Origin: Hsuehochloa calcarea
Lineage: Eukaryota; Streptophyta; Magnoliopsida; Poales; Poaceae
Direction: 5' to 3'
Length of the DNA stretch: 64,000 nt
NCBI GenBank assembly: GCA_036346395.1
Contig: CM070596.1
Coordinates: 20,870,177-20,934,176 of the forward strand
The notes under the pieces are model-generated. The model was not told where the DNA came from, made no database searches, and worked only from the letters and a program-made list of their open reading frames with translations. Below, one piece after another: positions 33,420 to 44,813 of the stretch. The position numbers were made by a program, and so were the translations under genes. Position 1 is the first letter of the stretch. The number at the start of each line of letters is the position of its first letter.

Positions 33420-36400
33420 TGTCGAACCCGGGAACGAAGGATCCCGAATTCTCTGTGTTCATACACTAGTCCAGGATTTCCAGTGTACACAGTCACAAAA
33501 ATATTATCACAAACATATCCAGCGTGTATATTTAATAAGCATAGAGTTTATTACAACTGGGGCCGGAGGCCAAATAAAACATTAAGCGAAAGCAAAATAT
33601 AATGGTAAGCCACACGATACGCCACAGGCAATCGTCTGGAGGTCGCTGCCTAATCGTCCTGCTCCTCACCTTCTGGATAGAAGTCTTCTCCTGAATAATA
33701 ATATTCAGCAAGAGTGAGCACTACAACTGTGCTCGCAAATTACACCCAATACAGAATTTAGAATGCATGCATAAGTTATTAAAAGGAAGGTTATAGGGTT
33801 TATTTGCATAAATCAGCATTTTTGGTTTAAATAGTTATACTAAGTTTCAAGGCACATTTTCATTTCATAACTAAAATCAGATTTAAAATGTATCATTTTA
33901 TAATGGATAACCTCCATATGAAACATGGTGAAGGATACCCTCCTATCACAAGGCTACCCGCCCAAATTTACCATAAGGATTAACCATCCTCAAATCATGT
34001 CCAAAGTTATTTTAAAACCAAAACAAATCTAACTTAGAGTGGCTTTGCTCAGCATGTCCGTAACCGTGGACACGGCTATTCGAATAGATTTACACTCTGT
34101 AGAGGGGTACAACTTTACCCACACGAGATAATTTGCCCGTTATGTCGGCCAATACACGCTTCCTTAGGCGTGTGGTGGGCAATTATCACAAGGCGTTTCA
34201 ATGCATTACCTCAATACCAAAATGCCCGCTAAGGTTTCACTTCCATTAGGCTAACCACTGCGGAAACCCCTCTTGCGCCAAGTTGGAATAAAGTCTAGCA
34301 AACACCCACACAACAAAAATGGCATAAACAATAATGAGGTAAGACAAATTATTAAGCCCGGTTACGCCCATCTGTGAACATGTGGTAGTACGGTGGAGCT
34401 TTTGCAAGATGCGGCTCAAAGGCGGTCCTTAATCTACTTGGGCAACTTTCAATAAAAACCACAGGTCTCGATCCTAACAGACAGGCCCGTGCATAAACCT
34501 GCACCCACTAACGGTCCATGTTTGCCCAAGTACAAACTATTTTCTTTTATTTTTATAATTTTCAAAGACATTTGCAAAGTCCACTATGACAAAGCAATGT
34601 CATAGGCTTTTATCAATTTATGAAATTTTGGCTAAATTCTCCCAAAGTCAAATATTTCATGGTCTAAGCATTTGCTATGCATATATTTATTTTAAATTCA
34701 TTTGACTAAGGTTACAAGGAATTGATAATACAACAATCAAATTTGGCTATACAAAGGAATTGGAATAATTAAATATTTAAAACAGAATTTAAAATAATTA
34801 AATACAATTATGCATGCAATAATAATTTAAAATAGAAATTAAATAATTTTAAATATTGGGGCAAAATGGTCAATGGTGTAACTTGCCTTGTTCAAATTCA
34901 CAGTATTCTACTTCTTCAATAGAGTCAAGCTCTCCTGAGTCGTCAAAATCTATCTGTGAAAATATTCCAAATTCAAACATAATTCAAATGAACACAAATA
35001 AATTCAAATGAAAATTCAAATTAACTCCAAATTAAATAATTTTGGTTTAGTTAGCTAGATCTTGATTTTATACAAATTTAGAAATTTGAATCACCTAAAT
35101 CGGAGTTTGTATGAAGAAATACGAGCTCCTGGAAGTTTAAAACCTAAATTAAATCCTAAAATCAAATTTCGAATTTTCCAATTAAATTTCTAAAGGAAAT
35201 TATCTTTATTGCGCCACCGACGTCGGCAAGATCTTGTGCACCGAGACTGACAAGTGGGCCCGCACAGTATGGGCTGAGTCCACAGCGAGGCACAAGTCCA
35301 CGGCGGACTCGGCTCAAAGACAGCGATGTGAAGGCCGACTTGGTCGCCACGCACGCCGAAAGCGATGAGGTGGCGCCGAGGTGGCGAGCCACGTCGGCGC
35401 CGAGAGAGGAGGCGCAGCCGAGGGTGCGAGCGCCGCGGCGCGGCGAGCTCGGCGAGGGTCGCAAACCGATCGAGAGATGATCTCGAGTGTGATCGCTACC
35501 GGCGGCGAGGCGTGGCGGAAGATGGTCGGCGGCGGCGAGGCGGCGGTGTGGTTGATCGTTGGCGCGAAGGAGCTCGGCGGCGTTAGGGTGCGGAGGTGCG
35601 CACAGTCCGCGATCTTGGCGGCGGTGGTGGTGCGAGGCGAGCGGGAGATTCACCGGTGGCGGCGCTAGAGCGATGGAGCCTGGCTCGGCCGGCGAGAGAG
35701 AGACCAAATCAGGTGATTGGGGCGAGGGAGGCGAGGGAGCTGGGGCAAAAGCTTGAGGAGGAGAGGCGCACGGTGCTCCCTTTTATAGGGCGGCGAGGCC
35801 GGGAGATGGAGATCGTGGCGAGTGGCAGCGGCCGTTCTATGGAGGTGAGGGCGGCGGCGTTCATGTGAGTTATGGAAGGGGTAATGGCCGAGACGAGTGC
35901 GGGGTGAGCAGCGGGCCCGAATGCGGATGAATGCGAGGAAAGAGAGGAGGAATCACGGGCTTGATGAGCTCGGCGGCGGTAATGGCGGCGGAGAGCGACG
36001 GCGCTGGGGGGAAGAAGAAGGCGAGGAAGAAGGCGCCGGTGGGGCCCACTGTCGGCGAGACAGAGAGAGAAGAACGCGGTGGATTGATGTCGGTGTCCGA
36101 TTTGATCGGACGGCCGCGTTCTCAGCGCGGGAGAAAATGGGCGAGGCAGCGCGCGATCTTTGGGCTTGGCCCGATCTTATGTGAAGAATTTTAAATTCTT
36201 TTTCAATTGATTTAATTCCAGAAATTCAAATAGGCTTTAGAAAATAGTAAATGAAGTCCAAAAATTTTGAGAAAATTCACAGAAATTCTATGAGGCATTC
36301 TGGACTTAAATAAATTAATTCCAACTTTTAGTTGGTAATAGATTTTGCATATAAATTCTTTTAGCCTTAATATACTTTAGGGAAAAGTTTTTAAAAATTC

Positions 36401-36462
36401 CAGAAAATCCTCAAAAATTAATAAAGTCTTATTTTTAATCAAATTGAAATTTTGGTGTTACA
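33420..36462 (-). mobile_element. 3' LTR of element H
   Basis: Starts TGTCGAACCCGGG and ends GGTGTTACA on the plus strand. It is the cleaner of the two H LTRs: most CAG/CTG sites are intact. The module CTATTCGAATAG is at 34076-34087. A GC-rich block at 35210-36180 surrounds the TATA box. Reading frames there have no recognisable domain. Confidence 0.9.
35781..35788 (-). promoter_or_regulatory. TATA box in 3' LTR of H
   Basis: TTTTATAG on the plus strand gives CTATAAAA on the element strand, in the same place in both LTRs (the other copy is at 44129-44136). Confidence 0.55.
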
Positions 36463-36481
36463 AACCTACCCCCTTAAAGGG
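36463..36481 (-). other. Polypurine tract of element H
   Basis: AACCTACCCCCTTAAAGGG on the plus strand is CCCTTTAAGGGGGTAGGTT on the element strand, right before the 3' LTR. Confidence 0.75.
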
Positions 36482-36856
36482 AATCTAGACCAGAGATTGG
36501 ACTTAGTCGACAAAAGGTAGGGATACTCGGCTCTCAAAACTTCTTCTTGCTCCCAGGTAGCTTTTTCTTCTGAATGATTGCTCCACTGAACCTTACAAGA
36601 ACGAATGACTTTGCTTCTGGTGACGCGTTCTGCCATATCGAGAATCTTGATTGGTTGTTCCACATAGGTGAGATCTTCTGAAGATCGATGCTCTCAGCGG
36701 TGTTTCTTCTTGGTACTCGAGACATTTCTTTAAGCGGGATACATGGAAAACATTGGGAGCAGTGTGAGAGATCTTTGTAGTTCCAAGCGATAAGCAACTT
36801 CACCTCTTTTGCCAAAATCTTATAGGGTCAGACAAATCACAGGTGCGAGTTTTCCT
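36482..36856 (-). pseudogene. Element H pol: chromodomain-like tail
   Basis: The minus strand reads EQPIKILDMAERVTRSKVI, then CKVQWSNHSEEKATWEQEE and LRAEYPYL. This is the conserved end of plant chromovirus pol, in which a chromodomain-like fold follows the integrase. The aromatic cage typical of HP1 is not evident, as is usual in the group II chromodomains of this lineage. A frameshift separates it from the integrase frame at about 36815-36860. It is thought to direct integration to particular chromatin. Confidence 0.85.
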
Positions 36857-37735
36857 TTAGTAAAATCTCTTCACTCCTCGGAGTGGAGTTACCCTGAGAT
36901 AGACAAAATCTCCCATCTCGAAAGATAGTTCTCTCCGACGATTATCGGCATAACTCTTTTGTCGGGTTTGAGCTACTTTCAGACGTTCTCTTATTGCTTT
37001 TACCTTACTTTCAGCTTCTTTTATCAATTCTGGTCCGAAGAATTGGTGTTCTCCTACTTGATCCCAAAGGAGAGGGGTTCTACACTTTCTACCATACAAT
37101 GCTTCAAATGGCGACATCTGTAGGCTAGCTTGAAAGCTGTTGTTGTAGGAAAATTCTGCATAGGGCAAATTCTTATCCCAGCTTCTTCCATAATCTATAG
37201 CACACGCTCGAAGCATATCTTCTAGGACCTGATTTACACGTTCGGTCTGGCCATCTGTTTGGGGATGATATGCTGTGCTGAAGTTGAGTCTGGTTCCCAA
37301 AGCTTCATGTAGACTCTGCCAAAATTTTGAAGTGAACTGCGAACCTCTGTCAGACACAATTTTCTTGGGTATACCATGTAGACAGACGATCCTGGCCATG
37401 TACAATTCTGCTAACTTATTGCTTATGTAAGTGGTCTTGGTGGAATAAAATGAGCCACTTTTGTTAATCGGTCAATTATTACCCAAATGGAATCACAACT
37501 GATTGGGTCCTAGGTAGTCGGTGATAAAATCCATACCAATCTCCTCCCATTTCCACTCGAATTGGTAATGGTTGTAACAATCCAGCGAGTCTCGATGTTA
37601 CGCCTTAACACGACATACATCACAACGTGCAACAAACTCAGCGATTTCTCGCTTCATACTAACCCACCAATACTTTTCCTTGGATCTGGTACATCTTGGT
37701 ACTCCGGGATGGATAGAGTAAGGTGATTCATGAGC
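36857..37735 (-). pseudogene. Element H pol: integrase
   Basis: At the N-terminal side (about 37640-37735) a zinc-binding module reads HESPYSIHPG and CDVC. The core follows, with a GMDFI-type first aspartate near 37530. A long open frame (37405-36857) carries VSDRGSQFTSKFW (second aspartate), YHPQTDGQTERVNQ (catalytic glutamate), NNSFQASLQMSPFEALYGRKC and RQKSYADNRRRELSFEMGDFVYL. The catalytic triad is visible, but the first part is in other frames, so the protein is broken as written. It would insert the cDNA into the chromosome. Confidence 0.9.
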
Positions 37736-39239
37736 TTCTTTGAGAATCGGTTATGCAGTTTCATGATGTTTAGGTACACGATGCGGTTGCCAAACCATAC
37801 TGTGCCTGCTCATCTTGAAAAATCACGGGGCTTTGCCTCTTCTCATGTTCTTCATGATTTCTTTGATGTCTTCGTCTTCTATTTGTTTTTCTCTCGATCG
37901 ACTTTGTATGGTTGGTTGGACTTCCTTTGTGTTGATCTGACCTTGGTGACAATTTCAGTTCGATGCTTTAGTTCTTCATACAACTCGGTTGATTTTCTTG
38001 AACTAACACCGTGTTGCAAGATGCTTTCCTACTCGAGCATCTGCTACCACGTTAGCTTTACCCGGTGATAATGAATTCCAAGGTCATAATCTTTTATCGG
38101 CTCTAACCATCTTCTTTGCACGAGATTAAGATCATTGGGTGAAGATATATTTGAGACTCTTATGATGCATGAAAATCTCACAATTTACCAATGAGATAAT
38201 GCCGCTTGATTTTCAAAGCATGCACAATTGCCGCTAACTCTAAATCATGAGTTGGATAATTTCCTTCATGTGGCCTTAGCGGCGAGATGCATAAGCCACG
38301 ACCTTTCCTTCTGCATCGGTACACATCCTAGCCCACAAGTGATGCCTCCTGAAAACTTCAAAATCCTTACGTATATCCGGTAAGACTAGCAGTGCAGAGA
38401 CTAGTCTTTTCTTGACTCTTGAAAACTATGTTCACAAGCACTTGTCCATTCAAATTTCTTTTCCTTCTTGAAGTTGAGTCATGGGTTTGGCGATCTTGGA
38501 GAAATTTTCAATGAATCTGCGGTAGTACCCACTAATCAGAAAACTTCTCATACATGTGGACTTGGGTTGCTTCCAATCCATTCTGACTTCAACCTTTGAG
38601 GGTCTCTGCAACTCCTCCTGCGACACAATGTGTCCAAGAAAAGCCACTTGGTGAGCCAAAAATCACTTTTCTTGAGTTTGGCATAAAGTTGGTGTTCTCG
38701 GAGTTTGTCCAAAATAATTACGAGATGTTTTCATGCTCTTCCACATCTCTTGAGTAGATGAGAATATCATCTATGAATACCACCACAAACTTATCCAAGA
38801 ATTCCATGAACACTTTGTTCATCATATTCATGAAATAAGCGAGGGCATTTGTTAGTCAAATGACATCACTTTGTGAACTCGCATGATCTATATCCGGTGG
38901 TGAAGGTTTGTTTTGAATATCTTAAGGTCGATTTTTAGCGATGGTAGCGACCTCAAATCAATCTTGGAGAAAACACGGCTCCTTTAAGTTGATCAAACAG
39001 ATCATCTATCCTAGGTAACGGGTACTTGTTTTTGATTGTTACCTCGTTGAGTGATCTATAGTCCACACACATTCTCATACTATTGTCTTTCTTTTTGACA
39101 AATAGTACTGGAGCTCCCTAAGGTGATGAACTCGGTTGAATGTAACATTTACTCTGTAGTTCTTCGATCTGCTTCTTCAACTCTGCTAGATCGTTTGCCG
39201 GCATTCTGTAGGGTCGCTTGAAATTGGGCGATCCACAGG
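37736..39239 (-). pseudogene. Element H pol: reverse transcriptase and RNase H
   Basis: On the minus strand the reverse transcriptase palm shows FVVVFIDDILIYS (about 38760-38800), whose FIDD is the metal-binding aspartate pair. QVAFLGHIVSQEEL (about 38625-38655) and YYRRFIENFSKIAKPMTQL (about 38470-38530) follow. RNase H-like text follows at about 38030-38450, including AYAS, NYPTHDLEL and a HYHPGKANVVADA-type end near 38040-38070. Frame changes are very frequent between 38100 and 39230, with no open block longer than about 70 codons. It would copy element RNA into DNA and degrade the RNA strand. Confidence 0.85.
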
Positions 39240-39929
39240 ACTAAGTCAATTAAGAACATTATGTCGGTCGGTGGCATACGGTAAGTCCTCTGGAAAAACA
39301 TCTGGATATTCTTGTACCACGGGTATATCTTCCAGTTTTACTTCCTTTAAACTGGTCAAGATAGGACTTCTTTCCGTAGAAGTCTTGGGTTGGAACTCTA
39401 CTGAAATCCCTTGTTCATTGGTGAGGTTGATAGATCTACTAGCACAATCTATCCTACCTTGATTTTTGGCAAGCCAGTCCATTCCAAGGATTACATCCAA
39501 TCCTTGCGAGCATAAGACTATTAAGTTTGCTTGAGAAAGTTACTCCGAGATTTCAAAGGTAAGATTTGGGCAAAAGAAACTAGCCCTCATTTACGAGCAG
39601 GGAATGGATTAACATGGGCTTATCTAAGGGGAGGTAGAGAACCCATACTTTTCCACAAACTTATTTGACACAAAGAATCGAAGCTCGGAATCAAATAAAG
39701 CGATCTTTGATCTTGAGTTGACAAGGAACGTACCAAGAACAACATCTGGTGCTGCATAGGCTTCCTCCGCGGTGACATGATTCACACGTCCCTTCATGGT
39801 GACCACCGGTCTTGAGGGATCGCCGGAGATGAAGCTACGCTTCTTGGGACACTTATTGGCATAGTGACCCAACTCGTTGCGATGAAAGCAAGTGATTCTA
39901 GCCGTGGAAATAGTAGCCTGCTGGGCCAT
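39240..39929 (-). pseudogene. Element H gag zinc knuckle and protease
   Basis: A minus-strand frame (39929-39624) carries CFHRNELGHYANKCP, a gag zinc knuckle with histidine at the second cysteine position. It is followed by RVNHVTAEEA and VVLGTFLVNS, which lead into the protease. The D-S-G active-site region (about 39665-39695) is damaged: the frame runs ALFDSELRFFVS, so the glycine is lost at a CAGG-type site. The next open frame (39500-39246) has DVILGMDWLAKNQGRIDC, the conserved end of the Ty3 protease, and an EDIPVVQEYPDVFPEDL linker before reverse transcriptase. Confidence 0.86.
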
Positions 39930-40834
39930 CCTCCGGATGAACTACTACGGAATCAGGGAGTATTTGGTCATGGACTTGGGTGGAACTCGGTGTAGTAGTG
40001 CAGGAATCTCCACGCCGAGGTGGTTGAGGCCGAGAAACGAGGCTTGGGTAGTCCTCTGAGTTAAACTTACATTGCCATCCTCCGCTTGCGATTCTCCATT
40101 TCTTGATGTTTGCCTTCTGGCGTATGGCCTTATTTACCAGTGCTGAAAGTCGGTAAAATCTGAGAAATCAAGCGAGCAGAGTTCGTCGTTCAACCCTTCC
40201 GAAATCGCTCTTGCTGTCTTCGTCTCTGGCTACATCCTCGGGGCATAGCGAGCAAGTTGGTTAAACTTATGCGATACTCGCCATTGAGCGGTTTCCTTGG
40301 CGAAGCGAGCGAAACTCCTTCTTTTTCAAAGTAATCATGCGGATGGAATGTGAGATCGTGGAAAGCTTGCATGAACTCATCCCAAGTGATTTCTTGGGCA
40401 TTAGCATGGGACATCTGAAATTATCCACCATTCGATGCGGGACCAATCAAGCGATGAGAGGCAAACAAAACTCTCTCACGATCTGTGCATTGAGCAATAT
40501 CCAGCTTCTTACCAATAGCCCTAAGCCAATCATCTGCGTCCATGGGTTCCGTGCTACTAGAAAATGTTGGCGGACGCATCCTCATGAACTCTGACAAAGT
40601 CACTCTTGCGGGAGGTGGAGGAGCATGATAGGCTGCTGACGCTTGAGTATTCTGGTTGCTGTGAAGGGACTGGGCTAGCAACTCAATCAGATGAGTCTGA
40701 TTGGCCATCATTTGGCGCCAGTCAGGAGCTTCAGTTGGAGGAGGTGGTGGCTGTTGAACTGGGTTTTCTTGATAATCGGCATTCTCATTTCCTTGCCCTC
40801 TAGCACTGACACTTCCGGTGCGGGTGGTCACCAT
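39930..40834 (-). pseudogene. gag of element H
   Basis: The chosen start is the ATG ending at 40834 (MVTTRTGSVSARGQG), the first ATG with a gag-like continuation after the leader. The N-terminus is polar and proline-rich. FMRMRPPTFSSSTEPMDADDWL and KLDIAQCTDRERVLFA (about 40480-40600) mark the start of the retrotransposon gag domain, the same text as in D gag. A frameshift follows at about 40421. A second piece (40414-40190) has ITWDEFMQAFHD. The region between 39930 and 40190 is too broken to follow. Confidence 0.85.
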
Positions 40835-41741
40835 CTGATGAACTCTTCACAGATTAGATAAGAGAGACATGAATTTCTAATAGTATAGATCTAAAATAGC
40901 CCAAATTCAACAAACACAAGGCAAGAACATTTCGGCAAAATAATTTATTTTTATTTTATTAATTCATTATGGCTACTACAAAGGTTTGGTAGCTCATAAT
41001 TATAACTAAAGGAAAAATTTAAGGTCAAATCTATGGTGTTATTAGGGTATAATCGGCTCACTAGAACTAGCGTCGCCTTCCTTGTAGGAGGCAGTTCTTT
41101 TCTGCGATCTTCAACTTTTCTTACGCATCTTGTAATTTCACTTGCGGGAGAGCGGCTCATCTAGTGTATTCCGTAGGCATAATCCATGGCTCGGCGGATC
41201 CACGATGAGTGAGATCGGGGCGATCTTCATCTCTAGTTGAGCGAAAAGCACCGTCATGCCGGGTTGGGATGTGCATTGGGTAATAGTGGAACCCGATCTG
41301 CCGTTGAGGCGGTGATCGTAGATGTAGCGAAGTCTGCGGGTTGCTTCCTGGCGCATCTGGATGCCTTGGCGAAGGTGTCTCGTCGCATTGGGGCATCGAA
41401 GGCGTGGAAGTCCGTGTTCGGCGATAGATTGGAGTAGAGGATCACCTCTACTCTCCACCGTTCTGATTTCCCACCTTATACTTGTATCCTTGATACGTCG
41501 GTCTTTCTTCAAAGTCCAAGTCTTGCATCATCTTCGGAGAATGGCGGCCCAATGTCCAAAGAATGACTCCATGGGAAATGGCATTGAACTTGACCATCTA
41601 CAATTTTGAAAAGGAGATGAGTTAGTAAATAATTTTTCAAGAGAAAAGTTGAGAATGACTCGAAGACCAAGTTATTTTAAATTTTCAAAATAAATCCTTA
41701 AGGGTTTGATTTCCTTCTAGGTCACGATCTACGATCGACAC
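40835..41741 (-). other. Untranslated leader of element H
   Basis: About 900 bases between primer site and gag. Several short frames occur, but none has a recognisable domain. GC content is higher at 41150-41450 than in the matching leader of D. Confidence 0.55.
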
Positions 41742-41753
41742 GGCTCGATACCA
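41742..41753 (-). other. Primer-binding site of element H (degenerate iMet)
   Basis: On the minus strand it reads TGGTATCGAGCC, one base short of the TGGTATCAGAGCC of element D: the A of the CAG is missing. It lies four bases from the 5' LTR. Confidence 0.82.
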
Positions 41754-41757
41754 CTTT

Positions 41758-44700
41758 TGTCGAACCCGGGAGCGAAGGATCCGGAATCTCGTGTTCATAC
41801 ACTAGTCGAGATTTCCGGTGTACACAAATCACAAAATGTTATCACAAACATATCCAGTGTATATTTAATAAGCATAGAGTTTATTACAAGCTGGGCGGAG
41901 GCCAAATAAAATATTAGCGGAAGCAAAATATAATGGTAAGCCACACGATCGCCACGAGGCAATCGTGCGGAGGTCATTGCCTAATCGTCCCGCTCCTCAC
42001 CTTCGGATAGAAGTCTTCTCTGAATAATAATATTGACAAGAGTGAGCACTACAACTGTGCTCGCAAATTACACCAATCTGAAATTTAGAATGCATGCATA
42101 AGTTATTCAAAGGAAGGTTATAGGGTTTATTTGCATAAATCGACATTTTGGTTTAAATAGTTATACTAAGTTTCAAGGCACATTTTCATTTCATAACTAA
42201 AATCAGATTTAAAATTTATCATTTTATAGTGGATAACCTCCATATGAAACATGGTGAAGGATACCCTCCTATCACAAGGCTACATTAAATTTACCACAAG
42301 GATTAACCATCCTCAAATCATGTCCAAAGTTATTTTAAAACCAAAACAAATCTAACTTAGAGTGGCTTTGCTCGGCATGTCCATAACAGTGGACACGGCT
42401 ATTCAAATAGATTTACACTCTGCAGAGGGTACAACTTTACCCACGAGATAATTTGCAGTTATATGCGCCAATACACGCTTCCTTAGGCGTGTGGTGAGCA
42501 ATTATCACAAGGCGTTTCAATGCATTACCTCAATACCAAAATGCCCGCTAAGGTTTCACTTCCATTAGGCTAACCACTGCCGAAACCCCTCTTGCGCCAA
42601 GTGGAAATAAAGTCTAGCAAACACCCACACAACAAAAATGGCATAAACAATAATGAGGTAAGACAAATTATTAAGCACAGTTACGCCCATCTGAGAACAT
42701 ATGGTAGTCTGGTGGAGCTTTTGCAAGATGCGGCTCAAAGGCGGTCCTTAATCTACTTGGGCAACTTTCAATAAAAACCACAGGTCTCGATCCTAACAGA
42801 CAGGCGTGCATAAACTGCACCCACCAGCGGTCCATATTTGCCCAAGTACAAACCATTTTCTTTTATTTTTATAATTTTCAAAGACATTTGCAAAGTCCAC
42901 TATGACAAAGCAATGTCATAGGCTTTTTATCAATTTATGAAATTTTGGCTAAATTCTCCCAAAGTCAAATATTTCATGGTCTAAGCATTTGCTATGCATA
43001 TATTTATTTTTAAATTCATTTGACTAAGGTTACAAGGAATTGATAATACAACAATCAAATTTGGCTATACAAAGGAATTGGAATAATTAAATATTTAAAG
43101 CAGAATTTAAAATAATTAAATACAATTATGCATGCAATAATAATTTAAAACATAAATTAAATAATTTTAAATATTGGGGCAAAATGGTCAATGGTGTAAC
43201 TTGCCTTGTTCAAATTCACAGTATTCTACTTCTTCAATAGGGTCAAGCTCTCCTGAGTCGTCAAAATCTATCTGTGAAAATATTCCAAATTCAAGCAAAT
43301 TCAAATGAACACAAATAAATTCAAATGAAAATTCAAATTAACTCCAAATTAAATAATTTTGGTTCAGTTAGCTAGATCTTGTTTTTATACAAATTTAGAA
43401 ATTTGAATCACCTAAATCGGAGTTTGTATGAAGAAATACGAGCTCTGGAAGTTTAAAACCTAAATTAAATCCTAAAATCAAATTTACGAATTTTCGAATT
43501 AAATTTCTAAAGAAATTATCTTTATTGCGCCGGTGGCGTCAGCGATCTTGTGCAGAGATCGACAAGTGGGCCCGCACAGTATGGGTGAGTCCACAATGAG
43601 CACAAGTCCACGGCGGACTCGGCTCACGGCCTGATGTGAAGGAGCGGGTGCATGGCGCGCGCGTCTTCTTGTTGGCGACCTGTGGCCCGACTTGGTGCGC
43701 CACGCCGCCAGCGATGAGGTGGCAGTGGTGGCGAGCCACGTCGGCGCCGGAGAGGGCGCTTCGAAGCAGAGGTGCGAGCGCCGGCGGCGCGGCGAGCTTT
43801 GGCGAGTCGCAAGCGATCGAGAGATGATCTTGAGTGTGATCGCTACTGGCGGCAGCGTGGCGGAAGATGGTCGGCGGCGCGAGCGGCGGCGTGTGGTTGA
43901 TCGTTAGCGGCGAAGGAGCTCGGCGACGTTCGAGTCTTGAGGTGCGCGCCAGTCCGCGATCTTGGGCGGCCGGTGGTGCGATCGAGCGGCGGAGATTCAC
44001 CGATGGCGGCGCTAGAAGCGATGGAGCACTGCTCGGCCGCGAGAGAGGCAGACCAAATCTGAGCGATTAGGGCGAGGAGGCGAGGAGGCTGGGGCAAAAG
44101 CTTGAGGAGGAGGCGCACCGGTGCTCCCTTTTATAGGCGGCGAGGCCGGAGATGGAGATCGTGGGCGAGGTGGCAGCGGCCGTTCTTGGAGGTGAGGGCG
44201 GCGTTCTGTGAGTTATGGAAGGGTAATGGCGAGGCGAGTGCGGGGTGAGCAGCGGCGAATGCGGATGAATGCGAGGAAGAGAGGAGGAATCACGGGCTTG
44301 ATGAGCTCGAGCGTGGTAATTGCGGCGAAGCGTGGCGCGGGAGAAGAAGAAGGCGGGAAGAAGGCGTCGGTGGGGCCCACTGTCGGCGAGACAGAGAGAG
44401 AGAGAAGAACGCGGGTGGATTGATGTCGGTAGTCCGATTTGATCGGACGGCCGCGTTACTCGCGAGGAGAAAATGGGCGAGGCGAGCACGATCTTTGGGC
44501 TTGGCCCGATCTTATGTGTAGAATTTTAAATTCTTTTTCAATTGATTTAATTCCAGAAATTCAAATAGGCTTTAGAAAATAGTAAATGAAGTCCAAAAAT
44601 TTTGAGAAAATTCACAGAAATTCTATGAGGCATTCTGGACTTAAATAAATTAATTCCAACTTTTAGTTGGTAATAGATTTTGCATATAAATTCTTTTAGC

Positions 44701-44800
44701 CTTAATATACTTTAGGGAAAAGTTTTTAAAAATTCCAGAAAATCCTTAAAAATTAATAAAGACTTATTTTTAACTGAAATTGAAATTTTGGGCTGTTACA
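41758..44800 (-). mobile_element. 5' LTR of element H
   Basis: It is colinear with 33420-36462 from TGTCGAACCCGGG to CTGTTACA. It differs mainly at CAG, CTG and CCG sites: TAGTCCAGGATT becomes TAGTCGAGATT, CTTCTGGATAG becomes CTTCGGATAG, and ATTCAGCAAG becomes ATTGACAAG. TATA box at 44129-44136. Module CTATTCAAATAG at 42399-42410. Confidence 0.9.
44129..44136 (-). promoter_or_regulatory. TATA box in 5' LTR of H
   Basis: TTTTATAG on the plus strand gives CTATAAAA on the element strand. It is the likely promoter that would transcribe element H leftward. Confidence 0.55.
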
Positions 44801-44813
44801 AAAGCCCAGAACT
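44801..44813 (-). pseudogene. Target duplication AAAGC and CACTA TNP2 sliver
   Basis: AAAGC (44801-44805) is the right target duplication of H. The next eight bases continue the minus-strand TNP2 frame upstream of its SHDDNLDQ text. Element I begins at 44814. Confidence 0.6.

Larger units (their letters stand above)
33420..44800 (-). mobile_element. Element H: complete Ty3/gypsy chromovirus-type retrotransposon
   Basis: The element is 11.38 kb long with AAAGC duplications, two LTRs of 3043 bases each by my coordinates, an iMet-type primer site next to the right LTR and a polypurine tract next to the left one. Reading leftward from about 40834 come gag, zinc knuckle, protease, reverse transcriptase, RNase H, integrase and a chromodomain-like tail. 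That order is Ty3/gypsy, and the tail plus long LTRs suggest the Tekay (Del) group. All coding domains are frame-broken, but several long open blocks remain, which argues for a young element or for sequence errors. It is inserted in the CACTA TNP2 gene. Confidence 0.92.

Noticed and set aside
35162..35707. 181-codon minus-strand frame in the H LTR, and similar frames at 43539-44000 and 44067-44489
   Set aside because: They lie in the GC-rich block of the LTR and show no domain. The two LTR copies do not keep the same frame.
33420..44800. H as a newly described coding system
   Set aside because: All recognisable text is standard Ty3/gypsy gag-pol. Its oddity lies in the pattern of lesions, not in gene content.
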